From: Welwitschia mirabilis
Lineage: Eukaryota > Gnetophyta > Gnetopsida > Welwitschiales
Length of the DNA stretch: 64,000 nucleotides
Reading direction: 5' to 3'
Assembly: GCA_051453625.1 (NCBI GenBank)
Contig: JBOZIK010000001.1
Coordinates: 203,761,295 to 203,825,294, forward strand
Shown here: positions 23,487-36,590 of the stretch, in pieces
Numbering within the stretch: the stretch's first letter is position 1
Layout: every line of letters starts with the position of its first letter
Notes under the pieces: generated by a model
Told to the model about the DNA's origin: nothing
Seen by the model: the letters and a program-made list of their open reading frames with translations, nothing else
Databases searched by the model: none
Made by a program: the position numbers and the translations under genes

Positions 23487-26400
23487 CTAAACACCCTATA
23501 TTTTCATATCCTAATTAAGTATTATATTTTTTCCCACATTTTTTCCTTCATTTCTTGTTTAATATTATTACCTAATAGACATAGTTAAATCTAGGATTAA
23601 ATTTTAATTATTCCTTTATTAGCATTTTTGCATTCTAAGAAAAACAAATCATATTAATATTATATCTTTATCTATAATTATTTTCTACATTATTATGATT
23701 TATAAATAATAGCAATGTTATAAGTTTGCGTCTTCCATTTCTTCCTAGTTTTCTTTATATAGAAAGATATTTTTTAAATAGTGAAGGGGATGTAAACTTA
23801 TTATAAAACATACATGGATAAGTTTAAGAATAATACTTAACCAATATAATAAGAGGTTACAACTCCCATTAATGGCATTCCAACTTAGTATTTGGCCATT
23901 CTTTAGATATGAGTTAATTCTACTTTAGATTATAAACTATACAACCATGGTTGGGCTCAACTCTAGATGCTTATACTTTACCTTAATATACCCCCAATAT
24001 AGGTAACAGATGGTATGTAAAATGGATGCATGTTTAGAAATAATCCTAGCTTCTTTAAAACATCTCTAGATGGTGCAACATAATTCATTAAGGTTAAGGG
24101 CTTTAGATATTAGGTTGAATTAAGTTCATACATGGGTAGGGTAGGCAAGTAATAATCCAATCCACTTCCAAAAGGGTATTATTAAAAAAAGTATAATGTA
24201 ACCCATCTTAGTAATGAAATCGAAGTATGGAGATGATCATTATTAGAATTATCTTTATTTAATCCTTTTTTATGAATATACCACATAAATACATGCATAC
24301 AATTCTAAATAATGTGGATATTAATGGAGTATTATTTACCTAGTTATAATAGTTCTAATTATCATTAGGTTCACAGAAAATAAGAATATTAGAACATCTC
24401 TATATTCAAAATTATACTAATGAGAATATAAATAAAGAAAATATTATTTTTTCTTTTTTCAATAATAATAATAATAATTTAGAATGTATGAGATCACATT
24501 TGATAATGTACTTTAATAAACTAATCCATACTTGGAGCTATGCCAATCCTAGTAGCATTCTTCCATGCTTATATGATCATCTCCATTATTTAAGGAAGAT
24601 AAACAAAAGAAGTATAGTTCAAGAATGGCTAGTAATATATAATTCTTTATCCAAGACTTATATGGCTATATTATAAGTTAAGAAAATAAGTAATAAATAA
24701 AGAATCATTTATGTTACTTAAATTACTAACATGAAAACTCTTACAAGCATGCACATTCAAGGTAAATTAAAGGAAAAAAATAAAGAGTTATTTCTCTAAA
24801 TAAAATACTATTTATAAGTAATTTAACTTAAGGCTACTAATAGAAACTTATCTTATATATTCAATTTTCCTATTAAATGTTATATAATAATTTTTCTATA
24901 ATTTAATACATTAATTATAACAAATTTGGACTCCAAGAAGATATCATAATAAAAAAAATCTAATAATTAATAATGACGAAAAAATAAATTAGAGTAGTTT
25001 TTAATAAATTAGATTCATAATAGGATCCTTAGAGACTAACTTAAGCTATCTTAGAATTATTAAAATATTATTTCTAAGGTCATGATTTAAGGTTAAGAAC
25101 TATCAAAGTTTTTGAAATTATAGTCCTACCACACTACACTAAAATAATTATAACTTTCAAAATAATTTGATTTTTAAAATTATTCAAGATGTTATGGAAA
25201 GATTTTTGGATTCCCTATAACTTAGGATACTCAAGTTTTTAGATATTATAACTATTAGTTATAAAAAAATAAATTAATTTTTTACTATTTTTTACATTTA
25301 TTTTCTAATATATTTTAACAACTAAAATTTAGTAAAAATTATTACAAATTAGAAACGTGACTGCTTTTACATCTTCACAATCATGACATAATCCTAGACT
25401 TATGGGGAAAAAACCACTAACTTACATTTTCTAATTAATGAGATATGATGTTTTTAACTTATGCTACTATTTTGGAAATTTAATTTTTACTATAAAAAAT
25501 ATGATAAAGTTTCTATGACTAGTTATTGAATAATTTAGATTAATAAAATAATGGATATGCAGATAATTATTTAAATAATATCTTAACTAAATTTACTTAT
25601 TTAAATCATTTAAAAAATAAAATTCAAATCAATTCAAAAATAACCATTTACTATGATCCTTAGGATTTCTATGAAAGAGTACTAGCCTAAAATAGATTTT
25701 TGAGGATCAGATCTTCACCTCTAATAAGATGGACCTTATGCATAATAGATGAAAATATAATAAACTAAACATGGATACTCAAATTTTCATTTTTTTTTCT
25801 TTTTATAGTAAACTCCTTGGTTACTTGGCCATAATCATCCATTAATAACCTTTATGATTAAGCATAAAAGACCCCTTATATTTTCCTGCAACTTGGTGAG
25901 AGCTAATAGAAGGAAATAAAATTAAAAAAATGTATAATTTAAAGATAACCATAACAAAGGGCTAATGCAATATATCATCACTCTACTAGAATCTTTAAAA
26001 AAGATCACATGGGCAACATGAGTAGAAAAGCTAACCTAAAAAGATTAGTAAGTCCTTAATAGTTAAATATTAATGAAAAACCAAGCTTAAAAATCCTTAG
26101 TTCCAAGCTTTGAAGATTCAAGATCCATAAACAATAAAATAAAAGAAAAGGAAGAGGAAAAAGGAAATAAACTTGCATGGAAATGGAAAGTATGTTCCCC
26201 TTTGTAAGATAGGAAATGATCTCTATATATAGATAAACAAAAGGCACATAGTTTAAGATCACATGATTTATCATTGATAAGTGGATGAATAATAAGTAAC
26301 ATTGGATTACAAAAAGAGATCATATTTATTTCTTATCCACCTAACTAAGGTAAGTAATATTCTTGATTTAGTTAGCAAGACTAATTGCATGCATCATTTT

Positions 26401-27073
26401 CTCATGCTAGATCCTTTCTGATCCATCATAGTCTTATAGGTAAGTTGAATTCATCTAAGATAAGCAACAAAAGAATAAATGCATAAATATCAAAATTTTC
26501 TTATGTCATAATGACATAAATTCTTTAATTCCAATAAATAAAACAATAAGTATGAAATGAATTAAGTGCTTTTACACATCTCAAGAAGATAAAACCCATA
26601 TTATAGTAAACTTACTTATTTATCATTCTTGATTCTAGGTAAAAGTGCATGTACTTATTAGCATGCTAGTTTATTTCATAATGCATAAAATCTATTAATA
26701 ACATAACACAAGAATAAAGTATCTATTCATAATATAGTACCCTTATCATTTTTGCTAAGAATTTAAATAAGATCTAAAATATATTATTATGTTCTTTTTA
26801 AATTTTTAATTTATTAGCGTTATTATGTGATTCTAACTTATTACATAATGGAATTATCTAATTTAAAATATTTAGATAGATTTTCTCATAGAAACCTTCT
26901 AACATCATTATTATCATTTTTATAATGAATTATAAAAATTACAACTAAGATTAATTTTAAAATACCATCTTATTTTTATAAGTCCTTTAAATAAGAGTAA
27001 TTTATCATCTAATTAAAAGCTTAATATACTTAATAGCCAAGTAATTAAGTTTTACAAAATATGGGACATAACA
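23487..27073 (-). repeat. Element C LTR, left copy (3' LTR in element orientation)
   Basis: It aligns with 32818-35943. Landmarks are TTCCTTTATTAGCATTTTT, AAACATACAT, CTTCCATTAATGGCATTTCAAC-like, AAAGAGTACTAGCCTA and TTTACAAAATATGGGACATAACA. On the minus strand it starts TGTTATGTCCCATATTTTG. The minus ORFs near 26056-26323 have a counterpart at 34924-35136; both lie within the LTRs and are not called as genes. Confidence 0.75.
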
Positions 27074-27090
27074 TCATGCCTCACTTAGAT
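27074..27090 (-). other. Worn polypurine tract of element C
   Basis: The minus strand reads CTAAGTGAGGCATGA immediately before TGTTATGTCC. This matches the position and partly the composition of the AAGTGGGGGAGAA-type tract of Tekay elements. Confidence 0.5.
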
Positions 27091-27207
27091 TGATTCACTT
27101 TTGAAAATCAAGAAACATAAAGAGCTTAAGAACACCTAACTATATATTATGAGATTCAAAAAGATTTAGGTATTAATTTTTCATTATTTTCTCCAACTCC
27201 CAAGTAG

Positions 27208-27307
27208 NNNNNNNNNNNNNNNNNNNNNNNNNNNNNNNNNNNNNNNNNNNNNNNNNNNNNNNNNNNNNNNNNNNNNNNNNNNNNNNNNNNNNNNNNNNNN
27301 NNNNNNN
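27208..27307. other. Assembly gap (100 N) flanked by identical sequence
   Basis: The 53 bases at 27138-27190 recur exactly at 27308-27360 after the gap. The contigs probably overlap and were not merged. Confidence 0.9.
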
Positions 27308-27479
27308 AACTATATATTATGAGATTCAAAAAGATTTAGGTATTAATTTTTCATTATTTTTTTTGGCTTCCAAGTAGCTTCATTAATACTCTAATGACTT
27401 TAGTTTATCTTCATTTAATGGATCCCTATATTTCATAAATTAATAGTTCATTAGTCTAATAGTGCTTTTAATTTTTCTA

Positions 27480-28620
27480 TAGCTAAATAATCTGGTTCCA
27501 CCTAAATATGAAACCAATTTAACACATGAGAAGGACCTATAATATACTTTCTTAGTATGTGTACATAGAAAACATCATGCATGTGTAATAATGGAGGAGG
27601 TAGAATAAGTTCATATGTAATAGATTCAATTCTTTTTAATATTTTAAATGGTCTAATGAATCGAGGAGATATTTAATCTTTTAACTTTCTTATTATTAAT
27701 TTTATTGATGACACTTTAAGAAATACATGATTACCTGTGTTTAATTCAAGGTCTCTTCTTTAATGATCTTCATACAGCTTTTATCTATCTACTTTCTTAA
27801 TAATTCTTATTTTTTCCCTTTTTATAATATTTCTAGTCTTATAATGAATCTTTATTTAGATTNNNNNNNNNNNNNNNNNNNNNNNNNNNNNNNNNNNNNN
27901 NNNNNNNNNNNNNNNNNNNNNNNNNNNNNNNNNNNNNNNNNNNNNNNNNNNNNNNNNNNNNNTAATAATTCTTATTTTTCCCTTTTTATAATATTTCTAG
28001 TCTTATAATGAATCTTTATTTAGATTCTATCCATGAAGTAGGTGCTCTACATTTGCTATCATATAGGAATTTAAATAGAGCTATTTGAATTAAACTTTTA
28101 TAATTAGAATTATATGTAAATTTTACTAATGATAAGTGCTCTTCCCAACTTTTGGGATTATCTAAAATACATGCTCTTAGAAGATCATCTAAAATTTAAT
28201 CAACTTTTTTTTCTTAACCATTAGTTTAAGAATGAATTATAAGGCTCATATTTAACTGGGATCCTAGATTCATTTGTAATTCCTAATAAAACCTAAAAGT
28301 AAATTTTGAATCTCTATCAGATATGATTACTCATCATGAAACTGAATAACATTTTGAATATATAATTTAGCTATATCCTTAACATCATAGGTGGATTTAA
28401 CTAGAATGTAATGTACTAACTTAGTTGCTCTACTAATTATCACCATGATAGAGTTATTACCTCTTTGAGGTTTTGGAAGTCCTACAATAAAGTTCATGTA
28501 AATTACATTTCATTTATATTTTAGAATATCATAAGGTTAAAATAATCTTGCTAGATCTCTATGTTCTACTTTATCTTGTTGATAATTAAGGTCCCTTGAC
28601 ACAAATTTTGGTTTCATGTT
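27480..28620 (-). pseudogene. Element C integrase, decayed
   Basis: Minus frames give QQDKVEHRDLARLF (zinc-domain end, near 28590), MNFIVGLPKPQRGNNSIMVI (28505-28440, core block with the first Asp replaced by Asn), RATKLVHYILVKSTYDVKD and IAKLYIQNVIQFH. Lower down are blocks from the C-terminal region: RRDLELNTGNHVFLK-type (near 27750) and a YELILPPPLLHMHDVFYVH-type block (near 27600-27540). Order and wording are those of chromovirus integrases. An N gap with duplicated flanks (27863-27962) interrupts it. Stops and frame changes make it non-functional. Confidence 0.7.
27863..27962. other. Assembly gap (100 N) flanked by near-identical sequence
   Basis: 27798-27862 and 27963-28026 are the same sequence apart from one T. 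As at 27208, this suggests an unmerged overlap rather than a real tandem repeat. Confidence 0.9.
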
Positions 28621-28829
28621 TTAATACATTTTAGTTTTTATAGAATGACCTGCTATAGGTGGCTTATAAAATTTAAACATTATCTTATTTCTAGTTCCAT
28701 CTACATTAGAAACCAAAAATTTTTTTTTAAATCTAGTAATATCATCTGAATTAATACTAAAATGCTCTAGATCTATTAACTTTTATGACTGGTCCTTTAA
28801 TTTTTAATAATTTCATTTTTTTATCCCTT

Positions 28830-29110
28830 TAAAATAATTATAGGAGTTTGACTTTGAATTTCCATAATTACTTGGTAATATCTAGATTTTAGATCAACTT
28901 TTAATAATACCTTATCTTCCTAAAGTTGATTAAAAAGGTCATCTATTTTTGGTGTTAGATACTTATTCTTAATGGTAATCTTATTTAGTTATCTATACTC
29001 AAGAAATAATCTTAATGTTTCATCTCTTTTCTTTACAAATAATATATGTTCTTTCATGATGATACACTAGAATGAATGAACCTTTTTTGTAAGAGTTCTT
29101 AAAGCTAAAT
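28830..29110 (-). pseudogene. Element C reverse transcriptase, N-terminal half only
   Basis: Minus frames read HILFVKKRDETLRLFLEYR, then LNKITIKNKYLTPKIDDLFN, then KVLLKVDLKSRYYQV. These are the PVLFVKKKDGTLRxCIDYR, [20 protein letters not shown] and SKIDLRSGYHQ blocks of chromovirus RT. The first catalytic Asp (VDL) is kept. The YxDD-bearing C-terminal half and all of RNase H are absent: about 200 bp later the integrase zinc domain begins. An internal deletion of RT-RNase H is the simplest reading. Confidence 0.7.
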
Positions 29111-29997
29111 ACTTAATTCTTTCATTTCTATAAAAGATATTTTATATGATTCCTTAAAATTAATTAGGTTCTTGATTTTAATTCAATGAAGAGCTCAACT
29201 TTCCCTAAGTGGTAGCATTTCTGATAATTCTGTTGTAAATACATCAAGATATTTTTGGACTATTTGTATATTCTTTATTAATGTTTCTTCTTCCTTTAAG
29301 CTACTTGATTTTAGGTATAAAATATATACTGCTAATCTCTTTTTAGTTTATATTTTTATATTCTTTACATTAATTAAATTTTCTATTGCTGATTTGTAAT
29401 AACCATGATTTATATTTGATCATGATTTAGTTTCTCCTTTTATATTCTTCCCATTAGTCTTTGACCATGATTTATCATTTCTATTTGATGATTTATATAA
29501 TTTATAACTGCTCTATTCTATATTAACCAATTCATACCTAAAATAATGTCATATTTTCTTAATTTAATAATAATTAGTTATATTCAAAAATCTTCCCCAC
29601 TTATGGATAAAGTATAGTTTTGGACTTACTATTAACTTTGGACATAGACCCTTTCGCTAGGTCTATGTATTCCTTCATTGGAGTACAATATAATTTTTCT
29701 CTTATAACAACCTTAAAAGATATAAAGTAATGTGTTTCTCCATAATTAAATAAAATGATTACTTTTTTATTATTAAGGAAAGACTTACGTTCAATGACAA
29801 AGCCCAGAAATTACACCCTTGATTATCTACTACTACTTGATGTTGTCTTACAGGTTAAGGAATTCATTTTAGTCCTTAAGGATTTTTTGGTTATTATTTA
29901 GATTTTTTATTATGTAATGTATGTTATCTTGCATTATGATTTTCTTAATAGTTATAGCATTAATATCCATTATACTGGTTCTAGTATTTATACTAAC
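29111..29997 (-). pseudogene. Element C protease and linker, heavily decayed
   Basis: Minus frames include YLALRTLTKKVHSF (near 29080-29120, the linker before RT) and traces compatible with the post-protease LGMDWL region. No protease active-site triad was seen. The call rests on position between gag and RT. Confidence 0.35.
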
Positions 29998-30553
29998 NNN
30001 NNNNNNNNNNNNNNNNNNNNNNNNNNNNNNNNNNNNNNNNNNNNNNNNNNNNNNNNNNNNNNNNNNNNNNNNNNNNNNNNNNNNNNNNNNNNNNNNNNNN
30101 NNNNNNNNNNNNNNNNNNNNNNNNNNNNNNNNNNNNNNNNNNNNNNNNNNNNNNNNNNNNNNNNNNNNNNNNNNNNNNNNNNNNNNNNNNNNNNNNNNNN
30201 NNNNNNNNNNNNNNNNNNNNNNNNNNNNNNNNNNNNNNNNNNNNNNNNNNNNNNNNNNNNNNNNNNNNNNNNNNNNNNNNNNNNNNNNNNNNNNNNNNNN
30301 NNNNNNNNNNNNNNNNNNNNNNNNNNNNNNNNNNNNNNNNNNNNNNNNNNNNNNNNNNNNNNNNNNNNNNNNNNNNNNNNNNNNNNNNNNNNNNNNNNNN
30401 NNNNNNNNNNNNNNNNNNNNNNNNNNNNNNNNNNNNNNNNNNNNNNNNNNNNNNNNNNNNNNNNNNNNNNNNNNNNNNNNNNNNNNNNNNNNNNNNNNNN
30501 NNNNNNNNNNNNNNNNNNNNNNNNNNNNNNNNNNNNNNNNNNNNNNNNNNNNN
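29998..30553. other. Assembly gap (556 N)
   Basis: Lies between the gag and protease parts of element C. ORFs that run through this gap are meaningless. Confidence 0.95.
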
Positions 30554-30649
30554 AACCTAAATTGATTAAAATTCCTATTTCTACTATTATTATTGCTAAT
30601 ATTATTTTTTTAAATGCTAATTCTTATTTTGATAAGACATTTACAATTA

Positions 30650-31250
30650 ATTTTCTTTAAGGATATGGCATTATAGAGGAATTATTTTCTTAATTTCTTA
30701 TTATTTCTACCAGTTTTATTCTTTTATCTTTGTTTTTTTATAGCCTTTGTTAAACTCTTAGTTTGAAAGGTGGATACTTTGGTATCAATAGAAGGAAGAT
30801 GACTATCAATAAAAAGGTTTGATTTAACTTTTTTATCTAGATGCATATGCAATACATATCTTAATAATTCTAAAAATTTTCACTTATGAGATGATATAGT
30901 CACATAATGAGCTTCTCTTATATTGTAGAATTTTATAATCTTTTAGTGGATATATAATTTAGTGATATCTCTCTCCTTAAAGATGTGCTTAAATTCCCTT
31001 CATGAAAGTTCTAGATCTTCCAATTTGATCATTTTTTTTTTCCACCATAGGTTAGCTTCTCCATATAACATATAAATGGCTAAAGGTCCTTTTCATATTC
31101 ATTACATCTTACTATATTTATTACCTTTTTAGCGTTAGTTAACCATTCTTTTTCTTTGGATGGATTTAAATCTCCTACAAAATTTAGTTGATTTATCTTA
31201 ATAGAATTTTGAATTATTTTCTTCATATCCACTTTCTTAGATTGATTCAC
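30650..31250 (-). pseudogene. Element C gag, decayed
   Basis: Minus frames give NQLNFVGDLNPSKEKEWLTN, then KKVINIVRCNEYEKDL, ICYMEKLTYGGKKK, NFHEGNLSTSLRREISLNYI and HLISENF. These follow the order of the retrotransposon gag domain of chromoviruses (G-xxDPxxAExWL, FxxxxCxxxxKVxxAxxxLxGxAxxWW, xxFLxLxQGxMTVxEYxxxF). The Trp pair is lost. It lies on the PBS side of the protease and RT, as expected. Confidence 0.65.
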
Positions 31251-32039
31251 ATAATTATTTACTTATGGGTTTTAATCTTGATTTACTATTTGTGATAGAA
31301 ACTACATGAATGTATTCATTAATTATTGTGAATTAAGTTTAAATACAAGATAATTTTCATCATTAGATTGCCAATTCTCTTATGAATTCTGTTGGTATTG
31401 ATTACTTGGTAAAACTGACATATCCTCAAGGTTTAACTCATGAAGACAAGGCATCTAAAAGAAGTGAAAATTTTTATGAGATTAAAAATATTTCTATGAT
31501 CTTAAAAAGGACATGGTTATCATTAGAGGTAATTGGTCCTTATTTATGACTTAGAGTAAATAATCAATCCCCTTTCTTTATCTTAAATAGATAAGATTTT
31601 CTAGGTTTTATAAGTTATGAATATGGGATTTTACTTTAAGGATATATGACCATATAATTTGGGATAAATAACTTTATTGAAGGTTTGATTATTTACAAGG
31701 ATATCTAATAATAAGACATTATTTTATATATTTATATTTCTTGCAAAGGCTTAATCTCATTAAGAAATCATATAAGGTTATTGTCTTCATTCTTAAGATA
31801 ATTGTAATTCTCTTAGGTGATTATTATCTATAGCTATAAGGTAATAGAGTCTATATTAACTTGAATTCATCATCCTTATAGGCTTGTTTAGAAATTTAAA
31901 ATTATCATAAACATCATTAGCATAATGATCATCTAGGGGTTAAGGTTATAATTAACCTTATGAATACTTTAGAACTATCCCAAATATAATCAACATCTAG
32001 AATTATTAAACTTCTAGGATAATCATTAGTATAAAAATT

Positions 32040-32514
32040 NNNNNNNNNNNNNNNNNNNNNNNNNNNNNNNNNNNNNNNNNNNNNNNNNNNNNNNNNNNNN
32101 NNNNNNNNNNNNNNNNNNNNNNNNNNNNNNNNNNNNNNNNNNNNNNNNNNNNNNNNNNNNNNNNNNNNNNNNNNNNNNNNNNNNNNNNNNNNNNNNNNNN
32201 NNNNNNNNNNNNNNNNNNNNNNNNNNNNNNNNNNNNNNNNNNNNNNNNNNNNNNNNNNNNNNNNNNNNNNNNNNNNNNNNNNNNNNNNNNNNNNNNNNNN
32301 NNNNNNNNNNNNNNNNNNNNNNNNNNNNNNNNNNNNNNNNNNNNNNNNNNNNNNNNNNNNNNNNNNNNNNNNNNNNNNNNNNNNNNNNNNNNNNNNNNNN
32401 NNNNNNNNNNNNNNNNNNNNNNNNNNNNNNNNNNNNNNNNNNNNNNNNNNNNNNNNNNNNNNNNNNNNNNNNNNNNNNNNNNNNNNNNNNNNNNNNNNNN
32501 NNNNNNNNNNNNNN
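32040..32514. other. Assembly gap (475 N)
   Basis: Lies in the leader of element C. The 166-codon minus ORF that spans it is an artefact. Confidence 0.95.
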
Positions 32515-32802
32515 GATAAAATTCATGTTTATTTATAAATTAGGATTATCTTAGAATCTAGTATTATCAAGGATATAATTGATTTTACTCACTAGTCCAA
32601 TATTATTAGGGATATAATTAACTTTATAGCTATTATAAATTAAGGTTATTATGGTTACAACTAAATTTAAGATTGTTAAGAAGAAAGGTTATTAAAGATA
32701 TAATTAGATTGTTAAGAAGAAAGGTTATTAAAGATATAATTAGATATATATTCTTATAAATTTATAAGTACTTAACATAGGTATTCGTTAACTTAAACTA
32801 GA

Positions 32803-32817
32803 TCTCTAGTACTAATT
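32803..32817 (-). other. Primer-binding site of element C
   Basis: Next to the 5' LTR end, the minus strand reads AATTAGTACTAGAGATC. This is a worn form of the TTGGTATCAGAGC initiator-Met tRNA site and confirms minus orientation. Confidence 0.55.
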
Positions 32818-35800
32818 TGAGACATCCTCTTTTTTCTCATTCTAATTAATCATTATATTTTTTCCATTTATTTTCTCTTTCTTATGTATTTAATAATATT
32901 ACCTAATAGATGTAGAAGAACCAAGGATCAAGTTTTACTTATTCCTTTATTAGCATTTTTATATTCTAAAAAAATCACATTAATATTATATCTTTACCTA
33001 TAATTAAATTTTAAATTATTTTTATTTACAAATAGTAGCAATTTCATAAGTTTTTATCCTACATTTTTTCCTAGTTTTTATTACATAGAAAGATATATTG
33101 TAAAAAATTAAGGATGTGTAAACTTGATATAAAACATACATCAATAAGTTTAAGACTTAACCAATTTAATAGGAGATTGTAACTTCCATTAATGGCATTT
33201 CAACTTGATATTTACTCCTTCTCTAGACCTGATTTGGTTCTATTTTAGGTTCTAAACTATACAAATATGAGTAGCTGCAACTTCAAATTCTTATACTTCA
33301 CCTTAATATACCCCTATTTCAGGTGATAATCAGTACATGAAGTGGATGCAAGCTTAAAAACAACCCCCACTTCCATCTCTAGATGATGTAACATGATTCA
33401 TTAATATCAAGGGATTGAGATATTAAGTTAGAGTAATTTTATACATGGGTAGAGCAAGAGAGTGATTATCCAATCTACTTTCAAAAGGGTATTATAAATA
33501 AAATGTAATACAACCTACCTTAGTGATGAGATTCAAGTATAGGAATGATCATTATTAGGATTATCTTGATTTAGTCTTGTTTGATGAATACATTACACAA
33601 ATGTACACATACGATTCTAACTAATATAAATATTTAATATATTATTTACTTAGTTATAATAAATATAATCATCATTAGGTTCATTTTATAAAATCAAACA
33701 TAAAAGTAAAAATAAGCATGCTAAAATATTATTTTTTATTATAAAATTTTATGTGATAATTTTTCTATAATTTAAATCATTAATTATAAGACTTTTAGGC
33801 TTTAAAGAGATATTATAATAAAAAATTTAGTAATTAATTAATTATGAAGAAATAATAACTTACAGTAGCTTTTCATAAATTAGATTCATAATAAGGTCCT
33901 TAGAAACTAAATGAAGTCATCTTAAAATACTAAAAATATTATTTCTAATGTCATTATTTAAGGTTAAAAATGGTCAAAATTTCTAAAATTACAATACTAC
34001 TGCACTACACTAAATGATTTTAACTTTCAAAATTCTTTGATATTTTAAATGATTAAAGATGTCTTAGAATGATTATTTATTTCCTTACAACTTATAATGC
34101 TTAAGGTTTTATATATCATAATTTTTAATTATAGGAACATAAATTAATATCTTACTATTTTTTGCATTTATTTCTTAACATATTTTAACAAATAAATTTT
34201 AAAAAAATTATTATGCATTATAAAAATTATTTTTTTTACATTTTTACAATTATAACATAATATTAGACTTATAAAAAAATTTTACTAATTTATACTTACT
34301 AATTAACAAGATATGGTGATTTGAACCTATGCCTCTATTGTAAAAATTTAAGTTTTGCTATTAAAAAAGGGTAAAGTTTCTACAGCTAGTTATGCAATAA
34401 TTTCTATTAGTAAAATACTAGATATAATAACTAATTATTTATAGAATATCTTAAATAAATTTAGTAATTCATATCATTATAGGAATAAAATCAAATAAAT
34501 TTAAAAATAATCATTAATTATCAGCCTTAGGATTTCCATGAAAGAGTACTAGCCTAGAAGAAATTTCTAAGGATTAGACCTAGTCCTCTAATAAGATGAA
34601 CTTATTGCATAATAGATAAAACTATAATGTTAAAATGAACATGGATAACTAGATTTTTTTTAATTGCTTTTTATAGTGAACCCCCTAGTTACTTGGCCAT
34701 AATAATCCATTGACAACCCTTATCATCAATCATAAGAAACCACTTATATCTTCCTAGCATTTTGGTAAGAGCCAATAGAAGGAAATAAAGTTAAAAATAT
34801 AAAAATAATTTTAAGTAACCATAACAATGGCTAAATGTAGTATATCATCACTTTACTAAAATCTTTAAATATGATCATATGGATAATATGAGCTAACATG
34901 AGCAAAGACTTTACTTAGAAAGATTAATAAGTCGTTGATTGTTGAAGATTGATGAAGATCCATGCCCAAGAGTCCTTATCTTTAAGATTATAAGCTCCAA
35001 GATCCACAAGTAAGATAATGAAAAAAAAATAAAGGAAGAAAGAATATGCACTTACATAAAAAATGGAATGTGTCTCCCCATTTACAAGATAGGAAAGGAT
35101 CTCTAGATAAACAAAAGACACGTAGCTCAAGATCACAAGATCACATAATTTATCATTGATAAGTGAGATGAGAAATTAGTGACACTAAAGTATAAAAAGG
35201 TATCATATTTATGACTCATACACATAGCTAGTATTATTACTTTAATTATAAATATTAATTACATACATCATTTCCTTTTGCTAACTACTTCTTAATCCTT
35301 TGTAAACTTATAAGTAAGTTTACTTCATTTAAGACATCCATGAAAATAATAAATGCACAAGCCTCAAAATTGTCATGTGGCATAATGAGATAAACTCTTC
35401 AATTATAATGAATAAACAATAAATATGTTATGAATCAAATTCCCTTATACATCTAAAGAAGATAAAAGTTATAATGAAGTAAATCTACTCATTTATTATT
35501 CTTGGTTTTAGGTAAGAGCACATGTACTAGTTTACTTCCTCACTTATTTCATAATAATAGAATCTATACAAAGAAGAAAATCTCTATTCATAATATAGTA
35601 CAGCTATTATATTTATCAAGAATTTAGAGTGGTAAATAAGATGTAAAATATAATATTATGTACCCTTGAAATTTTCAATTTCTTAGTTTTGTCATGTAAT
35701 TTTAATTTCTTATAAAATGGGTTTATCTGATTTTAAATGTTGGGATAGATTTTATTATAAAAACATTTTAACATAATTATTATTATTTTTATAGTAAATT

Positions 35801-35943
35801 ATTAAAATTACAAATCAAGGCTAATTTAAAATACCATCTTATTTTGACAATGCCTTATAAATAAGAGTAATTCATCATCTGATTAAAAGTTTAATATGCT
35901 TAATATCCACGTAATTAAGGTTTACAAAATATGGGATATGATA
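32818..35943 (-). repeat. Element C LTR, right copy (5' LTR in element orientation)
   Basis: Partner of 23487-27073 and about 450 bp shorter because of internal indels. On + it starts TGAGACATCC and ends TTTACAAAATATGGGATATGATA. Confidence 0.75.
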
Positions 35944-36590
35944 AAATAAATATAATTTTTATTAAGAATGTTAATATTAGAAAAACAATATTGGATTTTA
36001 AAACTTAATAAAGCATTATTGGCTTATCGGATGACATGGAGAAGTAGCATAGGTTTCTCTCCTTATGAACTAATTTATGAAAAAATAGCAATTTTGCCTA
36101 TTGAGTTAAAGATTAAAACTTATAATTAGATTGCAACATTCATAACTCACAATAAAAATGGATTCAAAACATGAATAAGTTAGAAGAAAATAGAAGAAAA
36201 AATGTAATAAGAAAAAATCCAGCATAATAAAAAAACTAAAATATGATATGAAAAAAAGATATAAAAATCTAAATTCAAAATGGAAGGTGAAGTATCAGTA
36301 TTTAGTCCTAAATATATATCTACCAAAAAAAAAAGTATGTCCAAAAATAAATAAAACCATATAATATAATAAAAATATTACTTAATGGGGTAGTGAAAAT
36401 ATTTAATGATGAGTTAAAGTAAACTTATAAAGTTAATAGACATAAGATGAAGAGTTATATCAGAGGGATTTCATTGTTAGAAGAATTAGAACAACCTTGT
36501 AGGAAAGAAAGGATCCTATTTCTAAAAATGTTATTATAAAATGATACTAAGGCTATCTTTTTAAAAATAAAAGTAAACCTCTTTCTATTT
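35944..36590 (+). pseudogene. Element A integrase, second part
   Basis: The integrase of element A resumes: KLNKALLAYRMTWRSSIGFS then PYELIYEKIAILPIELKIKT (35998-36120). This matches the LxxALWAYRTxxxxSxGxSPYxLVYGKxxxLPxExE block that follows HPQTSGQ. Further on are KSKFKMEGEVSVFSPKY (near 36270, GPYKVxxVxPxG position) and NDELK-stop-TYKVNRHKMKSYIRG (about 36405-36460, the FKVNGQRLKxYxGG tail). That tail without a chromodomain is typical of Tat/Athila-type elements rather than chromoviruses. Stops are frequent. Confidence 0.75.

Larger units (their letters stand above)
31450..32817 (-). other. Element C leader with gap and a 36-bp tandem duplication
   Basis: Sequence between the 5' LTR and gag of element C. 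No ORF. An N gap lies at 32040-32514. At 32671-32742 a 36-bp unit (starting GATTGTTAAGAAGAAAGG) is perfectly duplicated in tandem, so it is far younger than its surroundings. Confidence 0.55.
23487..35943 (-). mobile_element. Element C: Tekay/Del-like chromovirus with 3-kb LTRs
   Basis: The long LTRs 23487-27073 and 32818-35943 are co-linear. The minus-strand interior holds PBS, gag, a protease trace, the N-terminal half of RT, integrase and a polypurine tract. Long LTRs, an iMet-type PBS and integrase wording of the GLPxxxRGxxSIxVI type point to the Tekay/Del chromovirus branch. It sits inside the integrase of element A: the A frame ends at NGQVKVT on the left and resumes in FLLRMLILEK... 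on the right. A-rich flanks (AAAAT at 23482-23486, AAATA at 35944-35948) are compatible with a target duplication but ambiguous. RNase H is missing and four N gaps affect the interior. Confidence 0.75.

Noticed and set aside
26056-26323. Overlapping minus ORFs with hydrophobic segments, with a relative at 34924-35136
   Set aside because: They lie at matching positions in the two LTRs of element C, so the similarity is explained by LTR homology.
29917-30660. Long ORFs of 214-247 codons
   Set aside because: They consist mostly of N from the 556-base gap.
32026-32526. 166-codon minus ORF
   Set aside because: Almost entirely N.
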